A stretch of DNA of 64,000 nt from Toxoplasma gondii ME49 (GCF_000006565.2 NC_031476.1:2442458-2506457), one strand, 5' to 3'. Counted from the first letter of the stretch, positions 1 through 14,000 are shown. Notes: generated from the letters alone by a model not told the origin. A program made the numbers and translations.

Positions 1-1357
1 ATACACCAGAAATGATGTGGAACAGCTTAATTTCAGGGGATATTGATTCCGGACACTATCGGCTCTCTGAAGCAGTTTACTGAGGTGGTGGTGTGCAGCA
101 ACCATGGGGAACATGGTTGTCTAGATCTCGCTGCTGTATTCCTATTCAGTGCATCAACTTTCCTGTAAGAAGCTGGCGTCCTGCCTGTCCTCTTTCCCTC
201 GTGAAAAACGTGGATTCTTGCTGGCAGACCAGTTCCGTTGACACCGACCAGGAATACAGGCCTTCAAGGAGCACGGCGGCAAGATGCATACGAAGCAAGG
301 ATGGAAACCCAGAGCCAATTCGTATTTGCCATGGTACTAGAAACACAAGAGAGACCGGCACTACAATGTTCCTGTTGAATTCTCGTCGCCTGTGTTAGTG
401 TGCGTGTCTGTGTGTGTGTGTAGGTTACGAACGTGCCCAACGAAACGCTAAGAAATGGATTGTCTCCACCGAAAAAGAAACGAGTCTGAAGCTGGTTTTT
501 ATCCTTGTTATGTGAAATTGCATGCGTGTACGAAACGGAAACGGGACAAGCAGCGTCACTATGTGCCCCGTTTGAAATTTCACCGTCGTCCAAGACCTGC
601 GACGTCTTTTTCGCGTCTCCACTTTCCCATTGGTTGCTTGTGTCTAATTCCTGACGCTTTTCCGTCGTTGCGAGATGATTTCAAGTGACGCAGGAAAATG
701 TGGGACGCCGATGTGGCTCTGGACGTGTTCTGAACTTTGTTCCGCAACCCGCCAGTGGCAAAAAGCTGCATGGCCTCTCAAGGAAGGCGTTTTGCCGTCG
801 GCGTGGAAGGCACACAGCACTGGGTGCCGCTAGTCGCTCTATAGAGCTCATTCCGCGTTTCTCCAAACGGGTGGTGTCTCAAAAGATAACCCAATACTTA
901 TGTTCTGAACTGCCAGGTTTAGTTTCCCCGTACCCTCTCTGGTTTCCCCACATCCCGCGCGACGACCACTGACGGCGTGACAATCGTTGTCTCGAGTTCC
1001 CTTTTCTGTGCATCGCAACGTGGACGAGCCGAGGCTGCACACGGCCCCTGGTGTGGAGGGACCAAGCGGTCAGAGAATCTAATTCTTGAAGCGACGCTAA
1101 GGCAAGCCGATTTTCTGTTTACTGCGGGATAACTTGTTGAATGTTGAGAGGGCGGGGTTGTCGGTGTTTCCACTTTTTTGGCTGTCGCTCTCGTCCGGTG
1201 CCTTCTCGTGTTTCTCGCGACTGCTTCTCCGCTGTTTTCTCCGGACGCGAGAGTTTACGGACGTTCGTTGTTTTGTCTCGGCGCGGGTGATGTTTAGGAT
1301 GCTCGTTTTTCCGTTGGTGGACTATCGATAGCGCGACACGAGAGATTCTTCCTCGAA
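1..1357. other. Upstream gap of the nucleoside transporter, no gene seen
   Basis: No open frame here looks like protein coding sequence, and no familiar domain appears in any frame. A GT-rich run (tgtgtgtg type) lies near 397-422. The last few hundred bases before 1358 are T- and G-rich and probably hold the promoter and 5' leader of the transporter gene, by position only. Confidence 0.6.
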
Positions 1358-3372
1358 ATGTCCGGGTCAAAGTCGGGGCCGGCGGGGCTGCCTGTCGTTG
1401 CAGTCAAGCACCCGGGAGTTCTTTCTGTCGCGAACTTGGATCTTTCTACGCCTGAAAGTGTCAGCAGGTCCGTCTCTCCTGATGAGGTGGTGACCATGGA
1501 TTCTGTTGCCATCGATGACGCGTCGAAGGCGCCGGGAAATTACCCAGAAATGTCCGTGCCTGGTTCAGCCGGCTCGGCAAAAACCAAGTTCAACTCTACT
1601 CTGGCGTACTTAACCTTCCTCTTTGTCGGCGCCAACTCGTTGGTGAACTGGGCATTCGTGATGCAAATTATCCCGTTCATCGCGCACTCGTTTCTAGACA
1701 ACCAGGACTGGAACAACACGCTTCTCGGTTCGTTTCAGGCCATCGAAGTCGTCGTCCAGCTGGCAATGCTTGAACTGGGAAGCACACACGTCAACGCGGT
1801 GTGTCTCGCGGGAGTCATCAACGCAATCGCGGGGCTGCTGATAGCTCCTCTCACTCTCTACACCAACGAGACCGTTTCTGTCTGGATGCTGCACCTCATC
1901 TGCCTAGTTCTCGGCGCGTGCTCCGGCATCTATCAGGGTTCTGGCTACGCCATTGCCTCCATGATGCCGCGGAACTTTGTCAGCGCTGTGTCAACAGGTA
2001 AGCTGAAACGAATCGTACTCCCGCTCACGTCTCTACGGACAGATAACTACGAAGGGTGCCTTCTGGGACTCCGCAAGACGCGGACAGGCGTGGTTTGCGG
2101 TGACACATTTCTCGAAAACAGAGCGGCCGTGCACAAATGGAGCTTCCCTTGCACTCATTCGGTGTATGCACAGCCGGACACCTCCACACGTTTGAAGTTT
2201 CTCGAGTTCTAGATCCTAGGCAGCTGCTGGCCTAAACAAACTGGCTGTCTTTAACTCGAAGGTTTGTCCACCACACCGTCTGTCTTTTCCGCCTCTGGGC
2301 GACAAAAGTTTTTTTTCGACCGTCTGGATTCTGCAGATTCCGGCTGTGGTGTGGTCTCGGTCACGGACTGCGTTCGTGCTTAGAGTCGGCCCGTGTGCAG
2401 GTGTTGCTGTGTGCAGGCCAGGGGTTGGCAGGCCTGTTTGTCTTCGCCGTTGTGGTTGGCGTTTCCTTTGCGGTTTTCGACGTCGATACGCCGGCAGGGA
2501 CAGAAGGCATGGTGTGGACAGGTTTCTCGATTTCCGCGGTGCTCTCGGTGGTTTGCGCTGTCGTTTTTTTCCTCGTCATGCGACAGTCGTGGGCGGTGGC
2601 GTGTCTCACGCGCGTGCGGGAAGAGCGCGCCCTCAAGCGCGCTGCTGCGGGGGTGGCGAAGACGAAAAAGGAAGAGCCGCGGAAAGATTTTGCGGACGGT
2701 CGGTCTGTTGGGAACGAGGAGCCGTTTCGAGGTCCGTCTTCGCAGATGACTGTGGTGACGATGCTGACGCCCGAGGAGCTGTCGAAGGAGGTTGAGATCG
2801 ACGACGGCCGACGAGCGATGACTCAGAACGAAACGCAGAAGAGTCAAGTTGGGGTGCGTCCGTGGCCCGCGGTTTTGAAGGACGCGTCGCCCTGGCTCTT
2901 CATGTTGATTTTTCACATGTTCACCAGCTTCCACTTGTTTCCCAAGGTCGGGCCGCTCTCGTGGAACTACGTGGATCCGCCGAAGAACCACCTCGTCATC
3001 TTGTTCGGGATCTTCTACGTGACTGAGTTCGTTGGCAGGTCTCTTCCGGACCTCTGCACCATCCGCGGCCTCGGCTTTTTGCACCTGTCTCGCCGTATGT
3101 TCGTCGTGGCCGAGTTCGCGCGCCTGCTCTTCTTCCTCCCCTTCGTCCTTGGGTACGCGGTCAGCAACACGCCTTTCCTCAACAACTTCTACTGGTACTG
3201 CATCCTCATAGCGAGTCTCTCTCTCACGCAAGGCTGGCTAGGTACACTTGCGTTCTACTACGCCGTTAACAGCGTCGAGTCCCCGGCCGAGAGAGAACTG
3301 ACCGGTCCCATGGCAGCCATCGCCTCGCCCTTTGGCTGCGTCATAGGTCTCTACACCGCTGCACCGTACTAG
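1358..3372 (+). CDS. Equilibrative nucleoside transporter (ENT/SLC29 family), two exons
   Basis: This is a polytopic membrane protein that should carry nucleosides or nucleobases across a membrane; apicomplexans cannot make purines and depend on such carriers. Exons are 1358-1997 and 2417-3372, giving 531 residues. The intron interrupts the family signature: with acceptor CAG at 2414-2416 the join reads STGQGLAGLFVF, which matches the ENT motif GQGLAG. Earlier acceptors, for example the one before 2384, add residues that break the motif. A second ENT-like signature, FYVTEFVGRSL, lies near 3015-3050 and corresponds to the FxxDxxGR region. About 75 hydrophilic residues precede the first membrane segment. 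A charged loop of about 85 residues (roughly 2600-2860) sits between the two membrane blocks, as in other ENTs. The start is the first ATG of the open frame. The transported substrate and the membrane cannot be told from sequence. Confidence 0.88.
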
Positions 3373-6300
3373 CGAGAGTGACAGCGAACGAATTCAGAGG
3401 ACCAGGCCCGGACTAGCGGAGGGTTTAGGAGCGGGGCGATGACAGGGTGAGAGCGGAACGTGTGGAGCACAACTCCGTAGGACGACTCGCGACACACCTG
3501 CTGACGACGTCCGAGTCGTGCCTTTTGGAGTTACCGTCTCTCTTTATTCCGTGGAGTCCACGGACACCCAGGGAGACACACAGAGCCATAAAACGCAACG
3601 GCGAACCCTCATTCTCAGATACGTGTTTTCCCGTACGACTTCCCTCAGCGCGTTCGATATGCTTTTGCCACTGCCAATGGAAAGTGTACAGACAGCGTCG
3701 ACTGTTTTGCCCGTCGGGCGTCTTCGCTGTTTTCACGGTGAACGAAAGGGACGTGAAGGCGTTCTCGGCCGCAGCACAATGCGTGTGTGGGAGGAGGGGG
3801 GGGGCGGGCATGTGCGAAGAAGGCCCGCGGATCGCGAACACAAGGAAAGAGAGGCTCCAGGCAGCTCTTGCACACTTGCATGTACTGTTAAGTCGGCGAA
3901 CGAGGAAAAATACTGAGGGAAAACATGATCTTGTGTGGTCTTGTGGAGTAAGAAGGCTCTCGACACTTGAGTAATTTAAGCTTTCGGAGTTCCGTTGTAA
4001 GCGCTTGGGCACAAGTTCCAGTTCGTGAAGGATGTACGGGAAAGCTGGGGGCGCAACGCGCTACATGCAGGACCCGCTTGTGGTTGCCACTGAAGCAAGA
4101 GCGTAGATGACCGCACCAAAAAGGATGCGGCGTTTTTTATTGCAACCGATTGTGTTGAACGCGACTCCGCGTTCTGTGTTACGTGTGTTCATAGATGGGG
4201 GTTAATGAAACTCTCGTGGTGAGTTCTGTCGATGGTCTCTGGGGATCCTGTCGTAGACCCGACGGTATTTCGTCGCCCGTCTTTCTCTGTGTATAGCGTA
4301 CAAAGGGTGGCGGAAGGAAGTGCCCGAAGGAAGTGAAAGACGTCGCGTCGGAGGCCGTTGAGCGTTTGAGGCGTGTGCCACAGGAGGGGCGAGGGTGAGT
4401 TGGAAAGACAAGATCGCCCACTGTTCCTCAACAAGCCGCGGGAATATAGGCGCGTGTGATTGAAAAATACTGATGCACCCGCCTTTTTTTCGAAGCAACT
4501 GCTACGGGGGCACTCCTGTGCTGCCCACATTCACTACAGAATCGTAGAAGCAGAGCTTTGGCTGCCCGTCACGATTGCACAGCGACTCCGCTGTCTTGAC
4601 ACCGCGGAGCAGCAGTCTTCAGTAGGGCTGCGAATGGCCATTTTCGGCTTCCCAGCCACTTGCTCGTGGACAAATCTTTTAAAGGCACTCGCGAGCGACT
4701 GCAGTGGATTCATCGTTCGTGGAGGAGCAGAGACTGCTTGCTCCGCGTGAAGACCTGTTTCACTGTTGCTTTCCCCTGACTGGGTTCTTGCGCCTCTACA
4801 GGGCGGCGGTTGTCCGTCCTTGCGAGGTTTTTGTGTGGCTCCGCGTTGTCACGCTACAGGTGTGACTCGGCGGCATGGGGGGACGATTGTGAGAAGACGC
4901 TGGGGACACGCGTGAAACTGCATCTCACGTTTTTTTCCGTCACGCGCTTCTCGCGCCGCATTCGTGAGGTACATGTCTCTATCCAAGCAGTCAGATCCCT
5001 TCGAGTTCGGTCTCTCAAGTCCATCTTGCTACGGGTGCGTAGACAGTTTTTGATCTGTTCACAGCAGTTTTGGGACCACGCTGTCGAACACTCTTGTGCA
5101 GAAGCAGCCTGTTTTTGCCGTTGGCTTTTTTTGGCTGTCCGTGATCGTACATGGGGAACATGCTTTACGAGGTCGCTGCGGCTGCACCGACACATACCTA
5201 CATCTAATTCATTGAAGGTGTGTGTACCTGCAGACAGGCGCCTATACTGGAAGAGCGATGTGCCACGCAGGCAGTGCTAAGTATAGCACCGGAGAGTTTT
5301 CTTTCATAAGAATGTGGAACATGAGATTTTCCTTCTTGTCGATGCTTGCGTTATTTTGTGTTTTGGCTTTCTGTGAAACAGCTAATGGGCTACCACAATG
5401 TTGATTCAACTACGTGGATGCAGAGGCCAGTCTCAGACTTGAGTGTATGTCCGGAGGGAAGGAATAAGAGGAGGAAACTCTTACCTGCGAGAATTCAACC
5501 GGGAATACCGACCTAAGAACGATGTGCCCGAAATAGTGGTCGTACGTTTTATGAAAAACTGTATCATTCTCTTGTCTGCTGTCAACCGCACAAGTACTAT
5601 TTCTGCAGTCTGTGTCGAGCCCTAAATGTCCGTAACTATTCTAAATCCGTTTTCTCTTCCTTCGACTGCGAGTGGGCTTTCCGCCGTGAATTCCCTTGTG
5701 TGCCACCAGTTGTCTCAACAGGACGCTTCCCGGTACCGCTTTTTGGCAGGCGAATATCGTGAGGCTTTCTCCACTGTTTCTTATAAGTGAATGGTTTTGA
5801 GAATTCGTTCAACTGATTCTAATCTTTACTGGACCGTTCGACGGCGACAGTACATTGCAAAGGTCTAGAAGAGAATTTATACGTCAGTGAACGTATCTAC
5901 ATGGAATTGATGCACTTTAATCGGCGTCTGTACGAATTTACGTAAGCATGCTCACAGCCTTCTCGGTTGCGTAGCGGCTCTATAAATTCGCAGGTGTCAC
6001 CTGGTATTTCCCTCCAGTTCTTCTTTCAAAGTAGCCGGGTTCCAAACCATCGTCGACTCCATTGACATACAGGCTGCAGTGGCATGGAGCGGTTAGGGCA
6101 CGCCGCTATCATCCTGTTGTCTTATGCCCGCTGCCACTGTGTTGCTAACTGGACCTTTGCTCAAGTGTTTTAGCGAGAATACATTTTAAGCAACTGATTC
6201 AATGCTTTGGCGACGTTGTCGACAATTATGCTTCTCCCGAAGGCCGTGTGTCCACGGGAGTACTTCGATGTACTTGACGTGCGCGACGCGTGCTGCCGAT

Positions 6301-6895
6301 GTCGATCTGTGGTTCGGATTTAGCAAGTATTTCCTCTGACAATCCGTGTTGACGAACAAGGTTGTAGAGACACACTACGTGCGTTCAACTACGTGTAAAT
6401 GTAGCCAAGCACTCCGGAAGAGCTGTGAAAAGAGCAAGTTTCTAACCCAAACCCCCGGTGAAGATATCAAACACAGTGGCGTTTTTGTTTCGGTCAGTTG
6501 AGTGTGCCCCGACGGAGGTCTCAGTTTGCCACCAGTGAAACACCGGTGATTGGAAGTGCAACAGGTTTGGGCTTCAGAACAGTACCACACGTTTTGAAAA
6601 TTTTTGACTAGGAGTGTATGCATTAGAATGCATTCTTTAGACAAGACGGGAGCGCGATAGTTTTGTCTAGGGGGAAACGAATCCTTGAACAAAAAAACAC
6701 TGTATAATACGCCAGAAATGGACAAATGACAAGAGCCGGACGTAAACTACCATTCTCGAAGCAGTTCCCACTCGACAAATATGTCGAAAAAGAAGGGATT
6801 TCTAGCGCGCGACTCGCCCTGCTTCTGCCTCACACAAGCAAGGCATCCTCATCACTGAGTTTAAGACGAAGCAGTTACCTCTGCACAACATCCTT
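3373..6895. other. Convergent gap between transporter and dUTPase, no gene seen
   Basis: The 3' ends of two facing genes meet here, so it probably holds two 3' untranslated regions. Short open frames occur but overlap each other on both strands, have no recognisable domain and lack plausible splice partners. Base composition becomes more AT-rich after about 5.2 kb. A short G-run lies at 3796-3806. Confidence 0.55.
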
Positions 6896-8151
6896 TTAAT
6901 TTGCCACGTCGTTCTTGGCTTTCTTCATCTCAGGCTCCCCAGCGGGGCACGTTGTCGAGCCAAATCCTCCCTCGCCACGCGCGGTTTTGTTCAGTTCATC
7001 GACAAGCTGCACAAACGAAGTTCCGAAAAGACGCACAAGACCTAAATAAACACAATCAATTGAAGGTATACATGCATTAAAAGAACGGGTTCGCCATGGG
7101 CTGTTTCAAGCTGCTCATCACCTAGTGGGATATTCGGTTCTCGCTCCCCGTCCAATAACGGTTGTCAGAACAGGGTAGCTGCGTAGAACTGCGTGTCTTC
7201 GTTACAATGGGTGGCCAACAGATCCTTCTCGTTTCTATTGCTCTTGATGTCCATGAATCATGTTAACGTACCTCCAGGGTAATGCCCTCGCCGCTGAACG
7301 CGACAGCCTGGACGATTCTATCACCCTTCTTCAGGGTGTGCGGAACGGTCTTGATGTTGTCGACGGCGGCCATAATTTCTCCTCGATACCCCGCGTCGAT
7401 CAGACCCACTGAGGGCAAACGGACAAGCACGTTTCACTGGTTTTGCTTGAAGAGGTGTGGTATGGTGAGATAATCGCCCACAAACTGTAGAATTCCGTTG
7501 GCGCGGAGTAACAATAACATGCACACTCGGATGTTAGGGAGAGAAAAGTGCAGCACCCTCAAAGGACTGCTGTGTCAACCGTTCACCAAGAACGCCTAAT
7601 AAAACACAGACCAGATCCTCCACACCCAACAGGCACCAACGGAAAGCCCAACGCAGCGAAGAATGAGAGGCTTCGGGCGGATCTTTGTTCCGAGCGGTGG
7701 ATGTTCGACGAAACAGTGCCGCCTCCCCTTCCCCTCTGTTGCGAGTTCCGGCCAGAAATACTGATTCCTGCATTACCATGAACAACACGTGGTGCGCCTT
7801 CTCATGGAGAAGGCCACAGCCAAGTGCCTGTCCAACTCGTCATATAGACTTTCCAGAAAACAGTTTTAAAGAGTCCTAAAGCGCACCTGAGTTAGCCAGT
7901 CTGAGAGGGGTTTTGGAAATGCTGCTGCGGGGCATGATGAGCCAGGAGACGTTTTTCTCCTGTTCTCCCCCCTCTGCCGGTGTGAAGGCAGCGGCTTTGA
8001 TGCCGAGCTTGACAAAAGCTGTCTCTCCCGGTTGGATCTCTTGGTCTTGCACGACGAACAAATCTACTCCAGAATCTCCTTCGTGGTAGTGGCCATGTGC
8101 AGCATACATGGCCCGGACTTCCGGAGTCAGTGCCTGGACTCGGAGCAACAT
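6896..8151 (-). CDS. dUTPase (deoxyuridine 5'-triphosphate nucleotidohydrolase), three exons
   Basis: The enzyme hydrolyses dUTP to dUMP and pyrophosphate, keeping uracil out of DNA and feeding thymidylate synthesis. Exons on the minus strand are 8151-7887, 7408-7272 and 7006-6896, giving 170 residues, the normal size for a trimeric dUTPase. All five family motifs are present: I DSGVDLFV (residues 26-33), II PRSSISK (74-80), III GLIDAGYRGEI (90-100, with catalytic Asp93 and stacking Tyr96), IV GDRIVQ (117-122) and V RGEGGFGST (144-152). The SSISKTPLRLANS stretch and the RGEGGFGST form of motif V match the apicomplexan branch as I know it from Plasmodium. A short insert (about residues 57-67) lies between motifs I and II, and a Lys-rich tail of about 17 residues follows motif V. 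The ATG at 8151 precedes LLRVQALTPEV, the usual first strand, and no targeting peptide is evident. Phases agree at both introns. Confidence 0.95.
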
Positions 8152-11033
8152 TTTGACGAAGAGGTAGAAAAAACAGAAGGGGAGACGCCCGGCAAAAGTC
8201 CGTGGTTCGAGAGCGCCTCTCCAAGTCGAGACACCGGGATACGGGTGTGACCACTGGCGGCGGAATTTCGCGTGCCTGGTCCGTAAATGAGAACACGTCA
8301 CTGCGTTTGCCGATAAAATAGCTATCAAAATGTGGTGGGATACAGTGAAAGGAAAAAATCACAAGTTGTTACTTCCGTGCATGCCTCTTCGGAGACGGGA
8401 CCATCAACCCCCCCCTCCCCCCTACCTTCCATCCGGCGCCCCCCAGGACCAACCATGCCGCCAAGGAAGGTGGCGTTTTGACCTGGGGGTCGGAAACCGT
8501 GCCTGTCCACGCCTAGGACCTTCGAGAGGCCGAAAATAAAAGGCATCCGAGGCGAAAAAAGATTGGAGAGCCCATCGTAAGCGCAGCCCCTTCTGGAAAA
8601 AGCTTCTGTCACAGGCAGCTGGGTGCCTCCGTAAGGCGGATGGCAACAACGAAGAACAGGAGAGAAGAAACTAGAGAGCGCGTGTGCGAGCAGACAGAAA
8701 CGAGGCATGGTGTGCAAGCGCTGAATGAGCAAGACAGAAGACGCAGAACGGTGTCAACGCAGATAGAGTGGCACCCATCTGAAGTATCTGCCAATTCATG
8801 TCACCCCCAGAACCCCATAAAACGGTGTCACACTTGACAAAACATTGGCCACTTGACGAAATGTTGATCGAGCCGGCCTCAGAACTGGCCGGCTGACATA
8901 CTGCCTGTTCCAGATTTCTTTTGTTTCAATCAGAAGTTCTGCGCGTGCTGCTGTGCACCATGTGAGAATTAGGTAAATGGTGTAGCTTGCATGCGGACCG
9001 AGGATATACATGTGAAAAATTTGCAACCAGTTAGGGCGGCGAGGTTCACAGAGGGACCCTTCTTGACGTAAAGATGCCCCGGAAGAGCTCCATGCAGGAT
9101 CCGACACACTTGTCAAATTCCTTGCGTCTATTTAGCTCACAGCGTGCATTGAATTAGAACAACAGAGTTCGCTAGCGGTACTAGGAAATAGGAGATCTCG
9201 TGAAGGTATTGAGTTCTGGCAGCTGACTGATGGGATGCCACGGAACAGGTCGGCAGTAGTGACCGGTCTATCCTGCTTCTGAAGAAGGCGTTCCAAAAGA
9301 AGCCGACCCAGCAGGCTGGGGTGGAAGCTATGGCCACTGGTCCAGCCAACTCTGCACCCATTTCCTTTCCTCTACGGTGGTACGGAAAGGATGTAATGTT
9401 GATGCAAAACGGACAAGACCTGATAATTGGTAAGCTTTTTCTGGGGAGCTTGTACCACACAGTTGACTAACCTCTTTAGGTCTTGTCTCGTATACTTATT
9501 AGTTTACCGACCACCGTATACGAAGCCTCGACCAACCCTCTGGTCGCGAGTTTATAGACTATTTCATCACAGAGACGAATTCTCATGAACTGGCAGACAC
9601 AGGCAAGGCTGTGTATGGCGTCTTTGGTAACAGCCACAAGATGGTAGTAATACGTCTGAGAGCATAGGAAATTTCGCCCTCTGCAAAAGGCAGCATCAGT
9701 GAAAGGAACATACGGCTACAACTTGAGAACCAGATGTGCATCTTGTGCATATGAGGAGTTGTTTCGGCTCGGTTTCAGTACTAATGACGGCGCAGACCTG
9801 CCATATTTCCTGTGAATACATAGCGTAGCCGAATTACCTGCGTCTCAGAACACTAGGCGGACAAGCATCTTCATTGCATCTCAAGAATTCCACGACCGAT
9901 TAGTGACTTGCTTTCTTGTGCAACTACGCATACCCCCTCACCCAAACTAGTCCGACGGCTTACAGGAGTGAATGTTAGGTTAGCCGGTAGTTTCGAGTGG
10001 GCTGCTGAGCATATGGGAGGCTTCTACCCCTGCAGACAGCTGATGTGTTATATTGAAAAGCGAGCGGGTACTTAAAACCGAAATGGCCGCTGATACAGCA
10101 GACAGACCATTTAGTTTTCTCTCCTAGGACTCTCACCAGGGCTTGCTTCCTTGTCCGTTTATCCGACTGAGAAGGAAAGGGGGTTTCGGATCATGGCACT
10201 TCGCGTCGGGAGAGCATTTTTGCTGGGCTTATACAAAGCCACTGTTTCCCAAGAGAGGGCACTCTGTTGTTTTTGGAGGAAATGTCGCATTTACGGGCGA
10301 TGAAGATTCCTCCACAACAACATGATCGTTGACAGCCACTGAATAGGCCATTTTGGCTCTTGTGAACGCACATGCAGCGGTGCATCTGTACACACTTTGA
10401 CCCACAAGCCCTGACCGAAACCAACACCCAGCGCCTCTTTTCTGCTGACAATAACATCACGCTTTGCCTGGCTTCCTTTAATCAGTCATCTTCGAAGGCG
10501 CGTTTTCTCCTTCAGTGTGGATGTGCAGCTAAAAACACATCGACGAGTACTTTCCACACCCGACGAAGCGCTCCTCTTCGCGGGGCCCTAAACCCGGCAC
10601 TTCTTTCACTCCGGCAGTGTGCAACTTCACGGGAGACGAGACAAGAGATCCAGACCTTCTTCGAGAGCGCAACGCAAGACGCAAGGCAACTTTAGGGCTG
10701 TGCCTCGATGTTATTGAAACGGGAAGGCTAAGCCAAACGTTGGCAAAATCAATCAGGCAGCATACATAGATGAGCCTCTCTCGGTGTATTAGGGCTGCAG
10801 TTCATGGACACAGAACTGGGAAATACTGGCTTTCCTCTCGAGGAACCTGACAAGGGATTGCGACATCATGACAAGCATGGGACCAACCCCATTGGATAGG
10901 GTTGGGGAGCTGACAAAGGTATGGGCGGGGTCTTTCGTGTGCCAACCTCGAGAAGCTACTACTGTTCTGTATTTATGTACTTTCGGAGGGCTAACCTGAA
11001 CCGTCAACTTCTCGATGTCACCAGCGGAAAGCA
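8152..11033. other. Divergent gap between dUTPase and the flagellate-type gene
   Basis: Two genes point away from each other here, so both promoters should lie inside these 2.9 kb. A C-rich run (ccccccctcccccc type) lies near 8409-8422. Overlapping short open frames on both strands show no domain. Nothing resembling a structural RNA was recognised. Confidence 0.55.
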
Positions 11034-14000
11034 ATGTCTTTCTCTCGTCAAGATGACTCTGTTCAAAGTGACTTGCCCACCACTGGGGAGGGCTCTTCAT
11101 CACATTACTTTGGGACACAAGAGGAAAGGCCGCCTCATTTAGAGTCGGCACAGTTGGGTCGCCAGCCGCACCTGAGCCTTAGCATGCCTCCCGTGAGTAG
11201 GCATGATCATTCAGTCTCTGCACTGCACGGTGGAAACTCATGTGGCACTTCCTGTGAAGAAATGTCATCCAGTTCGCTTGCCAAAATATCAGGGAGTTTA
11301 TCCCCTGAACTCGAGCCTCCTCGTCGTAATAATAACAACGAGCCTTACGACTGTTTCTGGAAGAGTAGCGTGGTTGGTCACGAAGGTGGCGACATTAGCA
11401 CGGTAAAAAGACAAGACAGCGGTGGTTCTCGAGAGATGTCGAGCGTCGACGAACAAGTTCTTAGGCCCGAACCTGCTGACAAGTCACGCTTGGTGTCCTC
11501 GTGTACCGAAGAAACATCTACTCCGCTCGCGAACACTGTTCACGAGCGGCTCTATAACGAGGCACTTGCGAATCGCCGACGAAAGGAAAAACTCAATGAA
11601 ATTGATGCTCAGGCTGAGCTGATGGCCGCAAGGAAGAACAAACCACGAAGAGGTGGGTATCCCGAGTGCTCACATCTCAAAGGAGAGAGCAGCTCGGTCA
11701 CGGTCCTCTGGCAGATCATTGTTAGGTTCAGCCATAATATATGTTCATTCTTTCGTCGTTTTTGCAGTGTAGCAAATCTACAACAAGCACCGTATTGAAT
11801 AGTGCAGTCCGGTGATGAAAATCATAAACTTTTCATGGGCAAGCCGTGATATCAGAACCGATCTGACGTGATTTGCGCACTGTCCGAGTATTCTGGACAC
11901 GGAATCGCTTCAACACGATAACAAGGAATCGGGAGTCACCTGCGTCTTAGAAACCCAACTTCTCGATTATACATGCTGCGTTGCGGGTGTAGGCATAAGC
12001 CTTCTCTTTTGCAACATGACAGATCTCTATGGTGTCCTATATCCAGCAACCATCCAGGAAATGTCACTGGCTCCTACAGACAGAATTAATGAAAAGGTCT
12101 CCGACACACATGCTGGACAAGGCCACGATTTACTTGCAGTAACCTCTACCGTGACTTGCGTAATCTAGCGAAAAAGTGCTGCTTTCTGTTGCCGCTTCAG
12201 ATCTATATTCCATTTCAGGTGTCACTGGGGATACGCCAGCGTTTAAGTTCCTAGTGTTTGGCCTGCCACGTGCACGGACCGTAGCATGACATGCAACGAC
12301 ACAGGAGAGGCATAAAGTCTGTCATCCCGTAAAAGAACAATTGGCTTTGCAACACGTCTAGCGCACTTTGAGAGCTAAGCATGGTCGGTGGAGACATCTA
12401 CTGGAGCAACGTGGAAGATGGGCATCTTCAGAGAGCTGGCTGAAGTACCACGCTTGAGAAGCACTTGTTTATTGCCTGTTTCACAGGCCATGCAGATGAT
12501 AAACTCTACCTTGATGCCAAGGCAAAGAGGGAACTCTTGCAATCGTTAGAACGAAAAGCTGACGACGAGCTGCGGAATCTTCGGGAAGCCCCGAAATTCG
12601 GTCCCCGCTCTCGAGCTGTTTACCGAAACAAAATTGCCAGAGAACTCAGGTGAGGTTCGCTGGTTCACGGTCCTGGATGGGTCGGTGCCACAGGCATACC
12701 TTTTATTTATTCTTGTGGTGTTTGTGCTCCCCCTGTCAGCTCATCTGTATAGTTTTTTGTCTTGTGCCATTGTCCACCTTCCGTTATATAGATATACACT
12801 AATGTACCATATAATTTGTTATTCAGAAGTGACGTCTTCTATGAGCATGTGTCTGTCCAGGCGACAATTTACCGAACTGAGAGGGCCTGCATATCCGATT
12901 CTCCTACAGGGGTGTCCACTTGCGCGTTTGTCTCTGGTCCTACTTACATATCTGCATGTGTGCCTGCATCCACCTGCTTATGCACCTGCGACCATGCCTA
13001 TGAAGCGCAGTTACTTGTTTCACTGGAAGCGGTGGTCGAAGGGGTATACCAGGCAACTAGTGACACATTTAGAATGTGACTGACTGATGGAGGCCGCTCT
13101 ATGAATTTCAGCGGCCTTTGATTATCAGCAGGATGACGTCAACTATCCATAGTTTTTGCTTTCCGGGCACTGCTTTCTGCACGGGAAACGTCTCACGTTG
13201 CAACGACCAGGTGCCTTTCTGATTCCACTTGCTCTTTTCATTTTTGGGGATAGCCCATGTTCACTAATCCCGTACACGCTATCCACATGTGACCGCATGT
13301 CGCCATTCCACGCGATGCCGGCTGTAAAGTGACACTGCGACAACAGTGTCCAGTACCGCTGTTCGTAGACTGTTTATTGCCCTCATAAGCACGGCAAAAA
13401 CAGCTGTTTCCCTCCACGCTTTCTCTGCCTTTGAATTACCTATTTGTTTAGTTTCAAAATGTGCATTGCCGTCTTTTGGAGTGCTGCACGTTTCTCTTCA
13501 GGGCTGCAGTAGATGCTTGTCAGCCGGATCGCCCTGGAAGCTTGACACTCCACGCTTCCTTGGTTGGCTGTGTCCTTCAGTACCTGGGAATTTTCCATGA
13601 GGACCACATGGGCGAGTTCTGTAGTGCCGGAAAGAAGGAGGCGGAAGTGGATGCCGCAGCGAAGGAGGTTTCTGATAATCAAATGAGGACGAATGAGAAG
13701 GCTGGACTCTTTAAAATCGTGCGAGACTTGCAGGCCCGTACGCGGCTTGCAACAGAGAAGGTGAGTCAGATGAAATGGAGAATTCCTTTCCGAATCGGTG
13801 GACGACTGCGTGGATGTGGTTTTCCAGTTGACAGAAAGCTTGAAATCCACACGTCGTGGTCAGAATGTTGTCATGAGTGAGCGCCACCCTGAAGGAATGA
13901 GGAGACATCCACATGTCCTGACCTCGAATGTCCGTAGTATGTTCTACCTTGCCACATTTTTGCTTCAGATCCTGGCGGACAAACTCGTTGAGAAACTGGA

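Noticed and set aside
9137..10695. Possible small genes or mitochondrial insert fragments in the divergent gap
   Set aside because: No frame shows cytochrome or other mitochondrial protein sequence, and no rRNA-like block was recognised by eye.
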